From Warburgia ugandensis (Eukaryota > Streptophyta > Magnoliopsida > Canellales > Canellaceae), in NCBI GenBank assembly GCA_035236585.1, contig CP141135.1, forward strand, positions 1,584,001 to 1,648,000: a DNA stretch of 64,000 bases. Reading direction: 5' to 3'. Below are positions 1-12,164 of the stretch, one piece after another (the stretch's first letter is position 1; each line of letters opens with the position of its first letter). The position numbers and the translations under genes are program-made. The notes under the pieces are model-generated. The model had not been told where the DNA came from. It searched no databases and was given only the letters and a program-made list of their open reading frames with translations.

Positions 1-454
1 GTCACTACCATGTTACTGCTGGGATTCTATACTAACTCCCAAATTTATTAAAGATGTACTGAAACCATGAAACAATCTCCTACATGATGGGTACAGAAAA
101 TCCTTATGATAAATCCTCCTTGCCTGTTTGGCTGGCAGTAAATGGATAAAGATTGATTTTCACGGAAAAAGGATTTCTCCGTGAAAAATGTCTTGATATT
201 GAATTATACCAGAGTCCCAAAAATGTTAAATGGGGTAACATTGTTGGGTCATTAGCATAAAATATTTTCTTGTGGACTCTTGCTTTTTTCTTTTTCTTTT
301 TTTATGGAAATCAATTTCCGTCCATTTCTTATTAACCAAACACGTTAAGAATTATCTTATGCTCTCACGGAGGGACTGCTACCTAATCGTCACAGGACAG
401 GTTGATGGACATGCCTTGATAGAACCAGGTGAAACATGTGAGGAGACTATGAAT
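1..454. other. Intergenic, nothing recognised
   Basis: AT-rich sequence with only short open frames. I see no gene, RNA or repeat similarity to the rest of the window until about 455, where the outer inverted-repeat arm begins. Confidence 0.5.
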
Positions 455-1670
455 GAAGTATTGGCTTGTGTGTGGAAAATATGCAATTCGATTAATGCAC
501 CTCACATGCAATTCTATGCGCCCTATCTCATTGATAAACGAGTTACGATTGATATGAGGTTGTCCCCACTAAGTTTGACCATGCTGTTTGTCCACCGTAG
601 ATTGTCTGGAGCCAATCTCTATAGACCATATCCAAGCAGGGCGATCAAGGTTGACTATAAACATCAAACTAAGGGCCCACTTGTACAAATATAGGAGATC
701 TACCCAGATGTACTTGCCTCTTGCTAAGGGCTTCTTCTTCAATATATCCGAACAATATATTGTTGCCAAATCAAATTTCATGGTCCACATTGATTGAGAA
801 AAGTGGCCACAAACTAAAATGTTAATCGGATTGACAAGTGAGGTTGATTAGGCTTATTTTTGTGATTAACAACTTCCTTTAGTGCTAACCTTTTTTCTTT
901 TTTTTTTTAATAGGGAATTCCTTGCATCTGAAATGACCAGTTGAATTAAGAGAATTCATCTCATTTGGGTATTTTATTTATAAGATAAGAAAATTTATAC
1001 TTTTTTTTGTTGTTGTAAATATGAGTTGTTTGTTATGTATGTGGTATGTATTTTTGACCATTTGATTACGATAATTAATCACATTTCTTTAGAGAGAAAG
1101 AGAGATTTATTTGAAGGATCCTTCTCTGCCATAATGAGCTGTCACCTTTTGAATGTGTGCTTTCGATATATTAGTTGCACTGTTGTTTTGGTTTCCTCTA
1201 ACACTTCAGTTTTACCACCACAACGGGCAGAACGTAATTTTGTAAATCCACTATGAGAAGAATATAATGTAAACCCACTTTGAGGAAATATTAGCTCCCC
1301 TATTTAATTAGGTATTTGATTTCTCCTTTGGAAGGTCAAGGTTTAAGTCTGCTCATGGGTGCGTAACTAACTTTCAAAACAAAATAAATAAATTATCCAA
1401 TAAATTACTTCATTTCAATCAATACCAGTATTTATAATATAAACTTTGAAATAAATAGCAAACATATGTTTGAACTGCAAGCAGAACAATATGACTCATC
1501 ACAGCCGTCAGATCTGATCTCAGAGGCAAGAAGGTGGGATCTGTTTGCTGGAAGCTGAAACATGGACGTTGGAACACAATGAGGTAGATTGCGAGTTGGA
1601 TGGACCACTTGGCTTACTGGATGAATGATCTCCTTGTTCATGGTATGCAAATTGATATCTGTTGATTATG
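455..1670. repeat. Outer inverted-repeat arm, left
   Basis: Blocks of this interval recur in reverse complement, in mirrored order, at 12.2-14.1 kb. Positions 460-625 match 13985-14105, 905-985 match about 12812-12895, 1180-1300 match about 12650-12800, and the polygalacturonase tail at 1523-1650 matches 12300-12428. Identity is clear but interrupted by indels. The segment from about 1290 onward also matches 4480-4800 in direct orientation, so it is the same duplicated unit as the inner arm. Confidence 0.8.
1523..1650 (-). pseudogene. Polygalacturonase 3' end fragment (copy 1)
   Basis: The minus strand encodes the last roughly 40 residues of a plant polygalacturonase (glycosyl hydrolase family 28), including the SNSQSTSLCSNVH stretch and the terminal PPSCL followed by a stop. 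It is the most truncated of four copies of this exon in the window. Upstream (higher coordinates) the frame shifts near 1650 and similarity is lost by about 1675 in a short sequence shared with 1065-1095. The GH28 catalytic motifs lie in earlier exons and are absent. This is a remnant, not a gene. Confidence 0.75.
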
Positions 1671-1903
1671 ATAATTAATCACAATTCTTCAGAGAGAGAG
1701 AGAGAGAGAGGCATTGTTCCATCTATCAACGTATGTGTGCCCCACTTTTAGTTATGGAACCCATTTTGCTCCCCTATATCAGTTAAGTTCCAAAATTCTA
1801 ACCACTGAGGACTATCTAATGAATGAGAATTTTGAGATTTCTGCCATCTTACAAGCTTGGACTGTTGAAGCTCACATGAAAGGATGCACTACAATTCGAA
1901 TTT

Positions 1904-1907
<4 letters not shown>

Positions 1908-1979
<72 letters not shown>
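1908..1979. repeat. (GA)n microsatellite
   Basis: Uninterrupted GA dinucleotide run of about 72 bp. It lies at the outer edge of the left duplication block. Confidence 0.97.
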
Positions 1980-1981
<2 letters not shown>

Positions 1982-2329
1982 AAACTCGAGATCCACTTAC
2001 ATCGTGTACAGTACATGTTGAGGTGGTGTCATGATTATATCTAAGTATAAGCGAAACTTAATTAACATGAGTGGCTGCCCATGTTTTGATCATTAGGCCA
2101 CCAGGGGGCTATTTAGGGTGCAATTCGTCACAGTCACACCCGCCACATCATTTTCGTTAGCATACTTGACAAAGCGACTTATAACAATCCCATGCCCTGA
2201 TCTACATAAATATAGATGTTTTAATTGACGGGTCTAATGGAGTTGCGATCTTTACTAGTGCCAATCACCGATGAGATCCTAACATTGTTAGAGTTGACCA
2301 TGCGAATTCCATATGTGTTAGAGCTGTGT
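1980..2329. other. Intergenic spacer
   Basis: Unique-looking sequence between the microsatellite and the inner inverted-repeat arm. No coding or RNA signal seen. Confidence 0.5.
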
Positions 2330-2599
2330 ATCAATGCCAAGATCTTAATTGATCAAATGGTTATGTTACTCAATCAGAAAATGTTCATGTAGAAGTACTT
2401 GATATTAATGGAAGACCTGGATCTTATGGATTGTGGATGAAGTGAAGACAAAGAATGAATGTGTTAGTTAAATAGATGAAAGATGCCCAAAGTTCATGAA
2501 ATAGTTCTAAACCTTGCAAGCCAACTTAGAAAACTTGTCCAACTTACTCAACTTGGTAGCAAATCGAGCAACATATTGAGTTGACTCGCTATGTGCTAA

Positions 2600-2668
2600 A
2601 AACATTTTATTTTTGCTTAGATTTGAACATAAGACCTCCCCACGCAACAATAGCACATCTTAACCAAC
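2600..2668 (-). repeat. tRNA-like (possible SINE head)
   Basis: On the minus strand a TTGGTTAAGATGTG stretch resembles a pol III A box, and GTTCAAATCTA about 30 bp further resembles a B box. The same sequence lies in the right arm at about 9405-9470. No clear SINE body or tail follows and the match is degenerate. Confidence 0.3.
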
Positions 2669-4735
2669 TCAATAGATTGTATGTGTGTATTTAATGTGAA
2701 ATCTTTAATATAGCAAAAAGTAAATAAAATATTATTAGAATTTCACTGGAGTAATTTTGAGTCATCTAGGAGTGGCTTCTAAGTCAAATCAACTTCCCTG
2801 ACTTTCTAGTAAAATCAAGTTTTCTAGTTTTTAATATGCATAAAGTAACTCCGACTTGTCAAATGATCAAAATGATTGACTTAGTAGATCTTGGCATAGG
2901 TGAGCCATAATCTCAAAATTCTTGTTCATTGACTCAGCCCACTTGAATTGTTAGTCCAGAGATAACTTGGGATTTCAAATTCTAAAAAAATAGCTTTTTC
3001 ACTGCTAAACTTAGCCAAGAATAAGGACTCTCTGTTGGACGTCTGGCCAAAATTAAACATCCGTAGCCACCTCTATTTGGCCCATAATGAAAGACAAAAA
3101 TTATCTCACCTCTTTACATTGATCATTCCAAGAAGCCGATGTTTTGGTTTCCTCCAACATTTCAACTTCACAGCCAAAAACAAGAAGTTTTTGAAGTTCT
3201 CAATCTTGACCCCCTAAAATTAAAAGAGTGTAGGTCTTTTATCCAACTATACTACAACTCTTACAAATAAATTTCAGAAGTTGCAGCAGTACTTATACAT
3301 ACTAAGTCATGCCAAAAATTGTATCCTAAAGTTTGTGATTCTCAACAAAATATGCATAGGGTAAGCATGTTAACCTCATTCGTTGAATTGAAACTACCAA
3401 AAGCAGTGCTGGCCCATTTCAAAAACCATTCATTTCATTATCGTGCTCTGTCATGTGAGATTGTTGTCATGCATATGAACCGGATTCACGTTAAGCATCT
3501 TAAAGCCTTTTCATAACATTTTCTTCCATGGCCAAAAATATCTTACTTATCAAGCAATTTCTTGCAATATCTTTGTAGCGGTGATTAGGCTCATCTTTTG
3601 TAATTAACCTCTTTGTTGTCATTTTGATTTTTGGTTTTTCCAGGGTTTGACGGATTAGGCAAATAGGTTATGGGTTATCACTAAACCAATGAGCGTACTT
3701 GAACCCGTGACCACAGGAAGGAACCTTTTTCTTTATTAAATTCAGAACTATACACCCATGCACAAGGAAAAAAATACCCTTCTTATGTCAATTCGTCGTC
3801 TTTTTTTCCCCTCCTTAACTTGGAAATTTCTACAATCTAAAAAAGCTGAGTATTAATGCACCTCATTTGCCTACAATTTAGAACAGTTGGTCGTGGAAAC
3901 CTTAATTCCAGGTTCGAGTCATCGCATTCCTATTTGGCCCAATTACCTTTAGAAGAGTCTTACCATAATCTGATTTGTAATTCCATGGTTGGAGGTAGTG
4001 CATCCCATCTCTTTAGGGCATTTTTGGCGCTTTCACGTTGAGAAGGGTATATTAAGGATACATTTGGTAAGGGTGTATGATAAGGATGGAATGTGAACCA
4101 ATAAATATATGAAAAATGGTGTACATATCAAGATCTATAAGATGTTTAAGTTAACAAACAAGCAAAAAGAGAAATGCCTTATTTATTAGTGAAGCTGATA
4201 TTCCCACACCCCTTTGTACTAAAGTAAATCACTTCAGTACACATTATCTAAATATTGATTCATTTAGCTATTTTTAATGCCACTGATTTTTTTTTTTTAC
4301 AGTTAATTTTAGAAATCAAAGAAAGTAATGGTACAATCATTTAATGTGTGTGATTTTTGGACTAGACCTCATTTACTGCAAAACAACTAATCGGATAAAC
4401 GGTTTGATCATTCAAAAAATAGTCCCCGCGCATACTTTTGGCACAAAGCCCCAAAAGAGGATGAGGCATAGTTACGAAGGGTTGAGGAAATATTAGCTCC
4501 CTTATTTAATTAGGTATTTGATTTCTCCTTTTGAAGGTCAAGGTTTAAAGGCTGCTCATGATGTGTGTATCTAACTTTCAAAACAAAATAAATAAATAAA
4601 TAAATTATCCAATAAATTACTTCATTTTAATCAACATTACTAGTATTTAAAATATAAACTTGGAAATAAATAGCAGACATATGATTTGAACTACAAGCAC
4701 CACAATATGACTCATCACAGCCGTCAGATCTGATC

Positions 4736-4999
4736 TCAGACACAAGAAGGTGGGATATATTTGCCGGAAGCTGAACCATGGACGTTGGAACACAACGAGG
4801 TTAATTGAGAATTGGATGGACCGCTTGGCTTACCGGACGAAGGATATCCTTGTTCCTGGTACTGCAAATTGATATCTATAAGACCCACATTCTCACATGG
4901 TACATCTTCACTACACAACATATTGACTGCAACTTCCGATGCCGAGGTGCCGGATATGCGTCTGAAAGTAACATTACGGATTTTAACATGTGAGGGGGT
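4736..4999 (-). pseudogene. Polygalacturonase last exon (copy 2)
   Basis: An 88-codon open exon on the minus strand preceded by a good acceptor (CAG at 5002-5000) and ending in PPSCV and a stop. It carries the C-terminal beta-helix signature of plant GH28 polygalacturonases: VKIRNVTFRRISGTSASEVA, then CSEDVPCENV and DINLQYQ. The exon is undamaged by itself. No catalytic exon lies upstream in the expected position, where sequence matching the right arm has been deleted. It is therefore an orphan exon in the left arm of the palindrome. Confidence 0.85.
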
Positions 5000-5563
5000 C
5001 TGCGAAATAAAAACAGAGACACCAAAACTATGAGATTCCATCCGTGTTTGGACTGTCTGCAGGTGCAGAGATCTCAACCTACCGAATGGTTATGTGACTT
5101 GATTCATAAATACTTATGTGAAAGTACTTGCTGTTGATGTAAGCTATGCCTTTGATCCCTGCATCGGTGACATAGTTGAGTTTTATAGACTATGGATGGA
5201 GAAAGCACAAACAAAGAACAAATGGGTTAAGACAAATAGATGAAGAATGCACAAAGTTCATAACGTAGATCCTACTTATCAAATGATCAAACTCATTGAT
5301 TTAATAGATTGAGGTAAAGTTAGGGCATAGTCTCGAATTTTTCCTTCATTTGACAATCCTAAGGCTATGATGTGTGGAGCAGAGTCACAAAGTTCAGATG
5401 TAAGAACAAATATGCAAGCCAAATATTTGCAAAAATTCAGAAAATGTTAATGAAAATTTTGTAAAAAAGTCATAATTCAGATATGAATTAAAGCTTTTCA
5501 TTTGAATGTTATTTAGATTATAAATAATATTTGAGAATTTGGCTACTAATTGTAAAAGTTGAG

Positions 5564-5760
5564 TTTAAAAACAAAAGGCAGCCCGAAACTCCCGCTTATG
5601 TGGTTTGACACTAAGTGGCACATGGGTACTAGGTAGGTACCACTAAAGATTTATATTACGATGCTTACCTCGCATTGTAAGAGGCTGTTTTTATGACTCA
5701 AATCTGTAACCATGAGTTCACGTGGCGACAACTATACCGTTGTACCAAGGATCCTTTTTT
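5564..5760 (-). mobile_element. Au-type SINE with perfect 15-bp TSD
   Basis: A tRNA-derived short interspersed element on the minus strand. It begins with the CCTTGGTACAACGG A-box region and ends in the GCAGGAG...GCTGCC tail typical of plant Au SINEs. The direct repeat attgtaaaagttgag flanks it exactly at 5549-5563 and 5761-5775, marking target-primed insertion. It sits in the spacer between the two inner inverted-repeat arms, and a diverged copy of the same insertion is at 11307-11509. Confidence 0.9.
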
Positions 5761-6159
5761 ATTGTAAAAGTTGAGCTCTATTGGGTATTTTACATTTATT
5801 TGCAAATATTTTACTTGCATATTTGTTCTTACATATGAACTTTGTGAATCTGCTCCACACATCATAGCCTTAGGATTGTCAAATGAAGGAAAATTTTGAT
5901 ATTATGTCCTAACGTTACCAAGATCTATTAAATCAATGAGTTTGCTCATTTGATAAGTAGGATCTACGTAATGAACTTTGTGCATTCTTCATCTATTTGA
6001 CTTAACCCATTTGTTCTTTGTTTTTGCTTCCTCCATACACAGTCTATAAAACTCAACTATGTCACTGATGCACGGATCAAAGGCATATCTTCCATCAACA
6101 GCAAGTACTTTCACATAAATATTTATGAATCAAGTCACATAACCATTTGATTGGTTAAG

Positions 6160-6529
6160 ATCTCTGCACCGGCAGACAGCACTCAAATGATGTTGGAATA
6201 TCCTCGTCAGTGATTGGCACCGGCAATGATTGCGTCTCCATTTGTCCCGGCAGTTCAAACATCAATATTGACAACATATTATGGGGACCAGGCATGGGAT
6301 CAGTATAGGTAGCCTTGGCAAGTATACGAATGAAGATGACGTGGTGGGTGTGAATGTGATAGACTGCACCCTGAATGGCACCACCAATGGTCTAAGGATT
6401 GAAACATGGGCAACTGCATATGCTAGTTCAGCTTCTCATATCTCCTACTCGGATATAATCATGGACAATGTCTACACTCCACTTATCATCAATCAGAAGT
6501 ACTGTCCAGATGGATACTGCAATCAACAG
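6160..6529 (+). pseudogene. Polygalacturonase catalytic exon, disabled
   Basis: This is the catalytic exon of a GH28 polygalacturonase, which hydrolyses homogalacturonan in the cell wall. Visible in order are an APADS stretch, SVIGTGNDCVSICPGSSN, HGISIGSLGKY, NGLRIETW, and a donor site at 6530. All four family signatures are damaged. The NTD region after APADS is scrambled. The catalytic DD is ND (codon at 6225-6227). One base is missing near 6293, so the GHG motif is split between frames. The substrate-binding RIK is RIE. It is dead as an enzyme and supplies the parent identity of the four 3' fragments. Confidence 0.9.
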
Positions 6530-7084
6530 GTAATATGCATGGGTTAGTGGATCTTCGATTCTCTCTCTTGAAACTATGCTGTTGTATTATAGGCAAACAA
6601 AAAAGTGAGTGAAGGGTCCACTTTTTACATTTCTTTCCACGATCCAAATTATTCATCAGATTTGCCTTATCTTGGATGGCTTCAATACTTGGGCATAATT
6701 AGGTCCTTCATTTTTGAATATTTTGAAGACAAAAATAGAGACCCAAAAAACTGCATACTATTTGTTTTCTTTTTTTACTAATATTTCAAATGGCCAAAAA
6801 TGAAGGGCCTAAATGCATCTAATACATGTGAAATTTTGTACCTAGGTCATCTGAGATTTTGATGAATGGTTTGCATCTTGAAAAGAAATGCAAAAAGTGA
6901 ACCCACCATTCACCTTTCTAGTACGCCTGTGATGAAATCGGTAGATTAACAGTTCTGGCTAACCATTGTTTGATCCCACTAATGAAATTAGTGAATAATA
7001 GATCCTGTCATTTATAACACTTAATTTTGATTATTGAATGTGGCATGTTCTCATACTTTTGGTGTCTCTGTTTCTGTTTCTCAA

Positions 7085-7360
7085 ACCCCCTTGCATGTTA
7101 AAATCTGTGATGTTACTTTCAGATGCATATCTGGCACCTTGGCATAGGAAGTTGCAGTCAATATGTTGTGTAGTGAAGATGTACTGTGTGAGAATGTGGA
7201 TCTTATAGATATCAATTTGCAATACCAGGAAAAAGGACATCGTTCATCTAGTAAGCCAAGCGGTCCATCCAATTCTCAATTAACCTCGTTGTGTTCCAAC
7301 GTCCATGGTTCAGCTTCCGGCAAACAGATCCCACCTTCTTGCCTCTTAGATCAGATCTGA
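7085..7360 (+). pseudogene. Polygalacturonase last exon (copy 3)
   Basis: Terminal exon downstream of the catalytic exon, separated by an intron-like 555 bp. It is broken in three ways: the acceptor AG seen in copies 2 and 4 is AA here (7083-7084), codon 21 is a TAG stop at 7145-7147, and the normal stop is lost so the frame runs on for a few codons to 7360. The CSEDVLCENV and SNSQLTSLCSNVHGSASGK segments are otherwise preserved. Confidence 0.85.
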
Positions 7361-9404
7361 CCGCTGTGATGAGTCATATTGTGCTCCTTGCAGTTCAAAT
7401 CATATGTCTCTATTGATTTCAAAGTTTATATTGTAAATACTCGTAATGTTGATTAAAATGAAGTAATTTATTGGATAATTTATTTATTTATTTTGTTTTG
7501 AAAGTTACATACACACGTCATGTGCAGCCTCGAAACCTTCACCTTTCAAAGGAGAAATCAAATACCAAATTAAATAAGGGAGCTAATATTTCCTCAACCC
7601 TTCGTTACTATGCCTCACCCTCTTTTGGGGCTTTGTGCCAAAAGTATGTGCGGAGACTACTTTTTGAATGATCAAACCATTTATCTTATTAGTTGTTTTG
7701 CAGTAAATGAGGTCTAGCCCAAAAATCACACACATTAGATTATTGTACCATTACTTTCTTTGAGTTTTATAATTAACTATTAAAAAAAAATCAATGGCAT
7801 TAAAAATATCTAAATGAATCAATATTTAGATAATGTGTATTCAAATGATTTACTTTAGTACAAAGGGGTGTGGAAATATTCCGTAATAAATAAGGCATTT
7901 CTCTTTTTGCTTGTTTGTTAACTTAAACATCTTATAGATCTTGATATGTACACCATTTTTCATGTATTTATTGGTTCACGTTCCATCCTTATCATACACC
8001 CTTACCAAATGTATCCTCAATATACCCTTCTCAACGTGAAAGCGCCAAAAATGCCCTAAAGAGATGGGATGCACTACCTCCAACCATGGAATTACAAATC
8101 AGATTATGGTAAGACTTTTCTAAAGGTAATTGGGCCAAATAGGAATGCGATGACTCGAACCTGGAATTAAGGTTTCCACGACCAACTGTTCTAAATTGTT
8201 GGCAAATGAGGTGCATTAATACTCAGCTTTTTTAGATTCTAGAAATTTCCAAGTTAAGGAGGAGAAAAAAAAGACGACGAATTGACATAAGAAGGGTATT
8301 TTCTTTCCTTGTGCATGGGTGTATAGTTCTGAATTTAATAAAGAAAAAGGTTCCTTCCTGTGGTCACGGGTTCAAGTACGCTCATTGGTTTAGTGATAAC
8401 CCATAACCTATTTGCCTAATCAGTCAAACCCTGGAAAAACCAAAAATCAAAATGACAACAAAGAGGTTAATTACAAAAGATGAGCCGAATCACCGCTACA
8501 AAGATATTGCAAGAAATTGCTTGATAAGTAAGATATTTTTGGCCATGGAAGAAGAATGTTATGAAAAGGCTTTAAGATGCTTAAGGTGAATCCGGTTCAT
8601 ATGCATGACAACAATCTCACATGACAGAGCACGATAATGAAATGAATGGTTTTTGAAATGGGCCAGCACTGCTTTTGGTAGTTTCAATTCAACGAATGAG
8701 GTTAACATGCTTACCCTATGCATATTTTGTTGAGAATCACAAACTTTAGGATACAATTTTTGGCATGACTTAGTATGTATAAGTACTGCTGCAACTTCTG
8801 AAATTTATTTGTAAGAGTTGTAGTATAGTTGGATAAAAGACCTACACTCTTTTAATTTTAGGGGGTCAAGATTGAGAACTTCAAAAACTTCTTGTTTTTG
8901 GCTGTGAAGTTGAAATGTTGGAGGAAACCAAAACATCGGCTTCTTGGAATGATCAATGTAAAGAGGTGAGATAATTTTTGTCTTTCATTATGGGCCAAAT
9001 GGAGGTGGCTACGGATGTTTAATTTTGGCCAGACGTCCAACAGAGAGTCCTTATTCTTGGCTAAGTTTAGCAGTGAAAAAGCTATTTTTTTAGAATTTGA
9101 AATCCCAAGTTATCTCTGGACTAACAATTCAAGTGGGCTGAGTCAATGAACAAGAATTTTGAGATTATGGCTCACCTATGCCAAGATCTACTAAGTCAAT
9201 CATTTTGATCATTTGACAAGTTGGAGTTACTTTATGCATATTAAAAACTAGAAAACTTGATTTTACTAGAAAGTCAGGGAAGTTGATTTGACTTAGAAGC
9301 CACTCCTGGATGACTCAAAATTACTCCAGTGAAATTCTAATAATATTTTATTTACTTTTTTCTATATTAAAGATTTCACATTAAATACACACATACATTC
9401 TATT

Positions 9405-9470
9405 GAGTTGGTTAAGATGTGCTATTGTTGCGTGGGGAGGTCTTATGTTCAAATCTAAGCAAAAATAAAA
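9405..9470 (+). repeat. tRNA-like (possible SINE head), right-arm copy
   Basis: Mirror copy of 2600-2668 within the right arm. The same degenerate A-box and B-box spacing is followed by an A-rich stretch (aaaaataaaatg). Confidence 0.3.
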
Positions 9471-9700
9471 TGTTTTTAGCACATAGCGAATCAACTCAAT
9501 ATGTTACTCGATTTGCTACCAAGTTGAGTAAGTTGGACAAGTTGTCTAAGTTGGCTTGCAAGTTTTAGAACTATTTCATGAACTTTGGACATCTTTCATC
9601 TAATTAACTAACACATTCATTCTTTGTTTTCACTTCATCCACAGTCCATAAGATCCAGCTATGTCACATATACATAGAGGGAGTGCAGGTCTTCCATTAG

Positions 9701-11053
9701 TCCCCATTAAATGCTAAAAAACCTAGGAGGGGACGAGACTAATTCACTCTAAGGTAACGGATTTGTCATTTCCCTTTAACGAAACCTCCTTCATCTATGT
9801 AAGAGTCTATTATCGCATGGACTCCAATGCATGGGATAAAAATAGTAGTTGATATGTCGTTACTAAATATTAAAAATCATATATAGAATCATAATATGTC
9901 CATTTCATATCTTAATACAACATTTTATTTCTACCGTATTCTTGATAGGCTTAGAAACACCGGTTTCTTATCTTCTTAAATGTGTGATTGCAAAGTTTTC
10001 ATAAATATTATTGCCCTACTTCCTATCAATTTAAGTTTTTAAGTCCAACTGATTATCCGATAGTAAGCCAATTCATGAAAATAGTAATCTGTGGTGAATC
10101 AGTGATGGCTGTCCCTGTGTCAAACAGCCCATTTGTGAGTATTCGGTAGAGTCTCCAGCCAATGGTGCAAGATTGACAAAAATGAAACATTCTTCACTGT
10201 TTGATCTGTACTCTAAAAAGTTAATGGACATCAAAATATATCACCAAATGCTCAGGAATTCCTCTATTCAATCCTTTGTTGCTTGATATCTCGTGCAAGT
10301 TCATATGTATTAATTCTATGCATTTGAAGTCATTGTATATGAACTATCACACTTGTTGCAGTTCATGAGATGATTATAAATACATTTAGTATATTTAAGT
10401 TGCAGACTCGCACCAATTGTTAGATTAGCATTGAACGGATGAGATCTAGTACAGTGGGGCCCAGCGGCACTAGATATAAGTTTTCTTTGCAATATTCTAC
10501 TGGGTTTATGCCTTCTACTTAATGCCCCTAAATTTGATCAGCTGTAGTGAAAATGTATTGCATAGATTTGCGTTGAACGTTTAGATCAAGACTATTGGGC
10601 CCACCTTCACTGGGTATGGGTTTTCGTTAGAAGGAATTGGTGCTTTTCATGGAACCTACCTTGTCCGGTGGATCAAACAAGTAGCCTAAATCCTAGGCTA
10701 TATCAACTTTGGGCAGGATTCAGATCAACGTCAGCAATTAGGATTACCCGGCAGGATCATGATTTGATTAAGGAAGTCTATAAAAATTATGCCATGGTTG
10801 CTTTCCCGCTCTCATTATCTTAAGACAAAAATTTTCCTAGTTTAAGGGGTTAAAATTATCTTTGGTATGAATCTTGTTTAGGAGGCGAAATTATCTTTCC
10901 ATTGATCTCAAAACATCTGTCGGCTTCAAGTCTAGCTACTGGTTCAATCCTAGCTATTCATTTACTGGACATACTGCGGATGGGGCTCTGCACTTGCTTT
11001 TATCTAGGCTTTGAATGCACTGCCAGAACAAAGACACCCAGTAACACTTAATC
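9701..11053. other. Intergenic between duplication blocks
   Basis: Apparently single-copy sequence separating the inner right arm from the outer block. I see no gene, RNA or repeat in it. Confidence 0.5.
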
Positions 11054-11174
11054 AACTAACCAAATGCTTATTATAGGTCCAGTTTTGGGGCCCTCAAACC
11101 TTTTGCCTGCTAACCCTTGGTATGGAGGGAAGTCCTACCCCAGAACTGGACCTATAGTAAGCATTTGGTTAGTT
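11054..11174. repeat. 37-bp inverted repeat (foldback)
   Basis: The first 37 bp (from aactaaccaaatgcttatta) and the last 37 bp are reverse complements with 2 mismatches, around a 47-bp loop. A transcript would form a long near-perfect hairpin. It may be a tiny MITE or a foldback. No clear target-site duplication is visible. Confidence 0.85.
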
Positions 11175-11306
11175 TCCTTCTTCTTTTTTCTTTTTTTACG
11201 CCTTAACTTTTTCGTAAAGAAGTACCGAGTTTCTGTAATTTTTTAAATTCAAAGCAAAATTCGATAAATAAATGTAAATTACCCAATAGAGCTCAACTTT
11301 TACAAT

Positions 11307-11509
11307 AAAAAAGGATCCTTGGTACAACGGCACAGTTGTTGCCACATGAACTGGTGGTTACGGGTTCGAGTCATAGAAACAGCTTCTTACCATGCGAGGT
11401 AAGGCATCATATTATAAATCTTTAGTGGTTCGCCACCTACCCAGTACCCACATGCCACTTATAGTATAACCACATAAGCAGGAGTTTCGGGCTGCCTTTT
11501 GTTTTTAAA
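11307..11509 (+). mobile_element. Au-type SINE with 15-bp TSD
   Basis: Full-length-looking Au SINE: CTTGGTACAACGG, then the B-box region ACGGGTTCGAGTC, then GCAGGAGTTTCGGGCTGCC and a T-rich tail. Flanking repeats are ctcaacttttacaat (11292-11306) and ctcaactgttacaat (11510-11524), one mismatch. The paralogous sequence near 32526-32550 lacks the element and shows only one copy of the target. Confidence 0.9.
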
Positions 11510-12164
11510 CTCAACTGTTACAATTAGTTGCCAAATTCTCAAATATCATTTATAATCTAGATAAAATTCAAATGAAAAGCATAAATTCATATCTGAATTA
11601 TGATTTGTTTACAAAGTTTTCATTAACATTTTCTGAATTTTTGCAAATATTTGGCTTGCATATTTGTTCTTAAATCTGAGCCTTAGGATTGTCAAATGAA
11701 GGAAAATTTTGAGATTATGTCCTAACTTTACCATGATCTATTAAATCAATGAGTTTGATCATTTGATAACTAGGTCCTTCATTTTGAATATTTTGAAGAC
11801 AAAAATAAAGACTCAAAGGTACTGGATACTGTCTGCTCTTCTTTTCTTTTTTACTTCAAATGGCAAAAAATGAAGGGCCTAAATGCGTCCAATACATGTG
11901 AAATTTTATACCTAGGTCATTTGAAATTTTGATGAATGGTTTGCATCTTGAAAAGAAATGTAAAAAGTCAGCTCACCATTTACCTTTCTAGTACGCCTGT
12001 AATGAAATTCGTAGATAAACAGTTTTGGCTAACCATATTTTGAGCCCACTAATGAAATTAGTGAATAATAGATCCTTCCATTTACAACTCAATTTTGATT
12101 ATTGAATGTGGACCATCAGATTAGCATGTTCTAATAGTTTTGGTGTCTCTTTTCTGTTTGGCAG

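Larger units (their letters stand above)
2330..5445. repeat. Inner inverted-repeat arm, left
   Basis: This 3.1-kb arm is repeated in reverse complement at about 5785-9700. Three short open frames at 3035-3217, 3319-3516 and 3856-4041 are reproduced almost residue for residue on the minus strand at 8858-9040, 8559-8756 and 8031-8216, which fixes the axis for the outer part near 6037. The inner part (5150-5440 against 5800-6090) has its axis near 5617. The difference of about 840 bp is the polygalacturonase internal exon and its flank, present only in the right arm (about 6170-7020). The left arm probably lost that piece. Confidence 0.92.
5785..9700. repeat. Inner inverted-repeat arm, right
   Basis: Reverse complement of 2330-5445 with about 840 bp extra (about 6170-7020) carrying the polygalacturonase internal exon. 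Apart from that block, long stretches match with few differences. Near 9660-9690 the right arm has about 30 bp that the left arm lacks. Beyond about 9700 the similarity ends. Confidence 0.92.

Noticed and set aside
3035-4041. Three short frames conserved between the inverted arms
   Set aside because: Their conservation is explained by the recent DNA duplication itself; they show no protein features.
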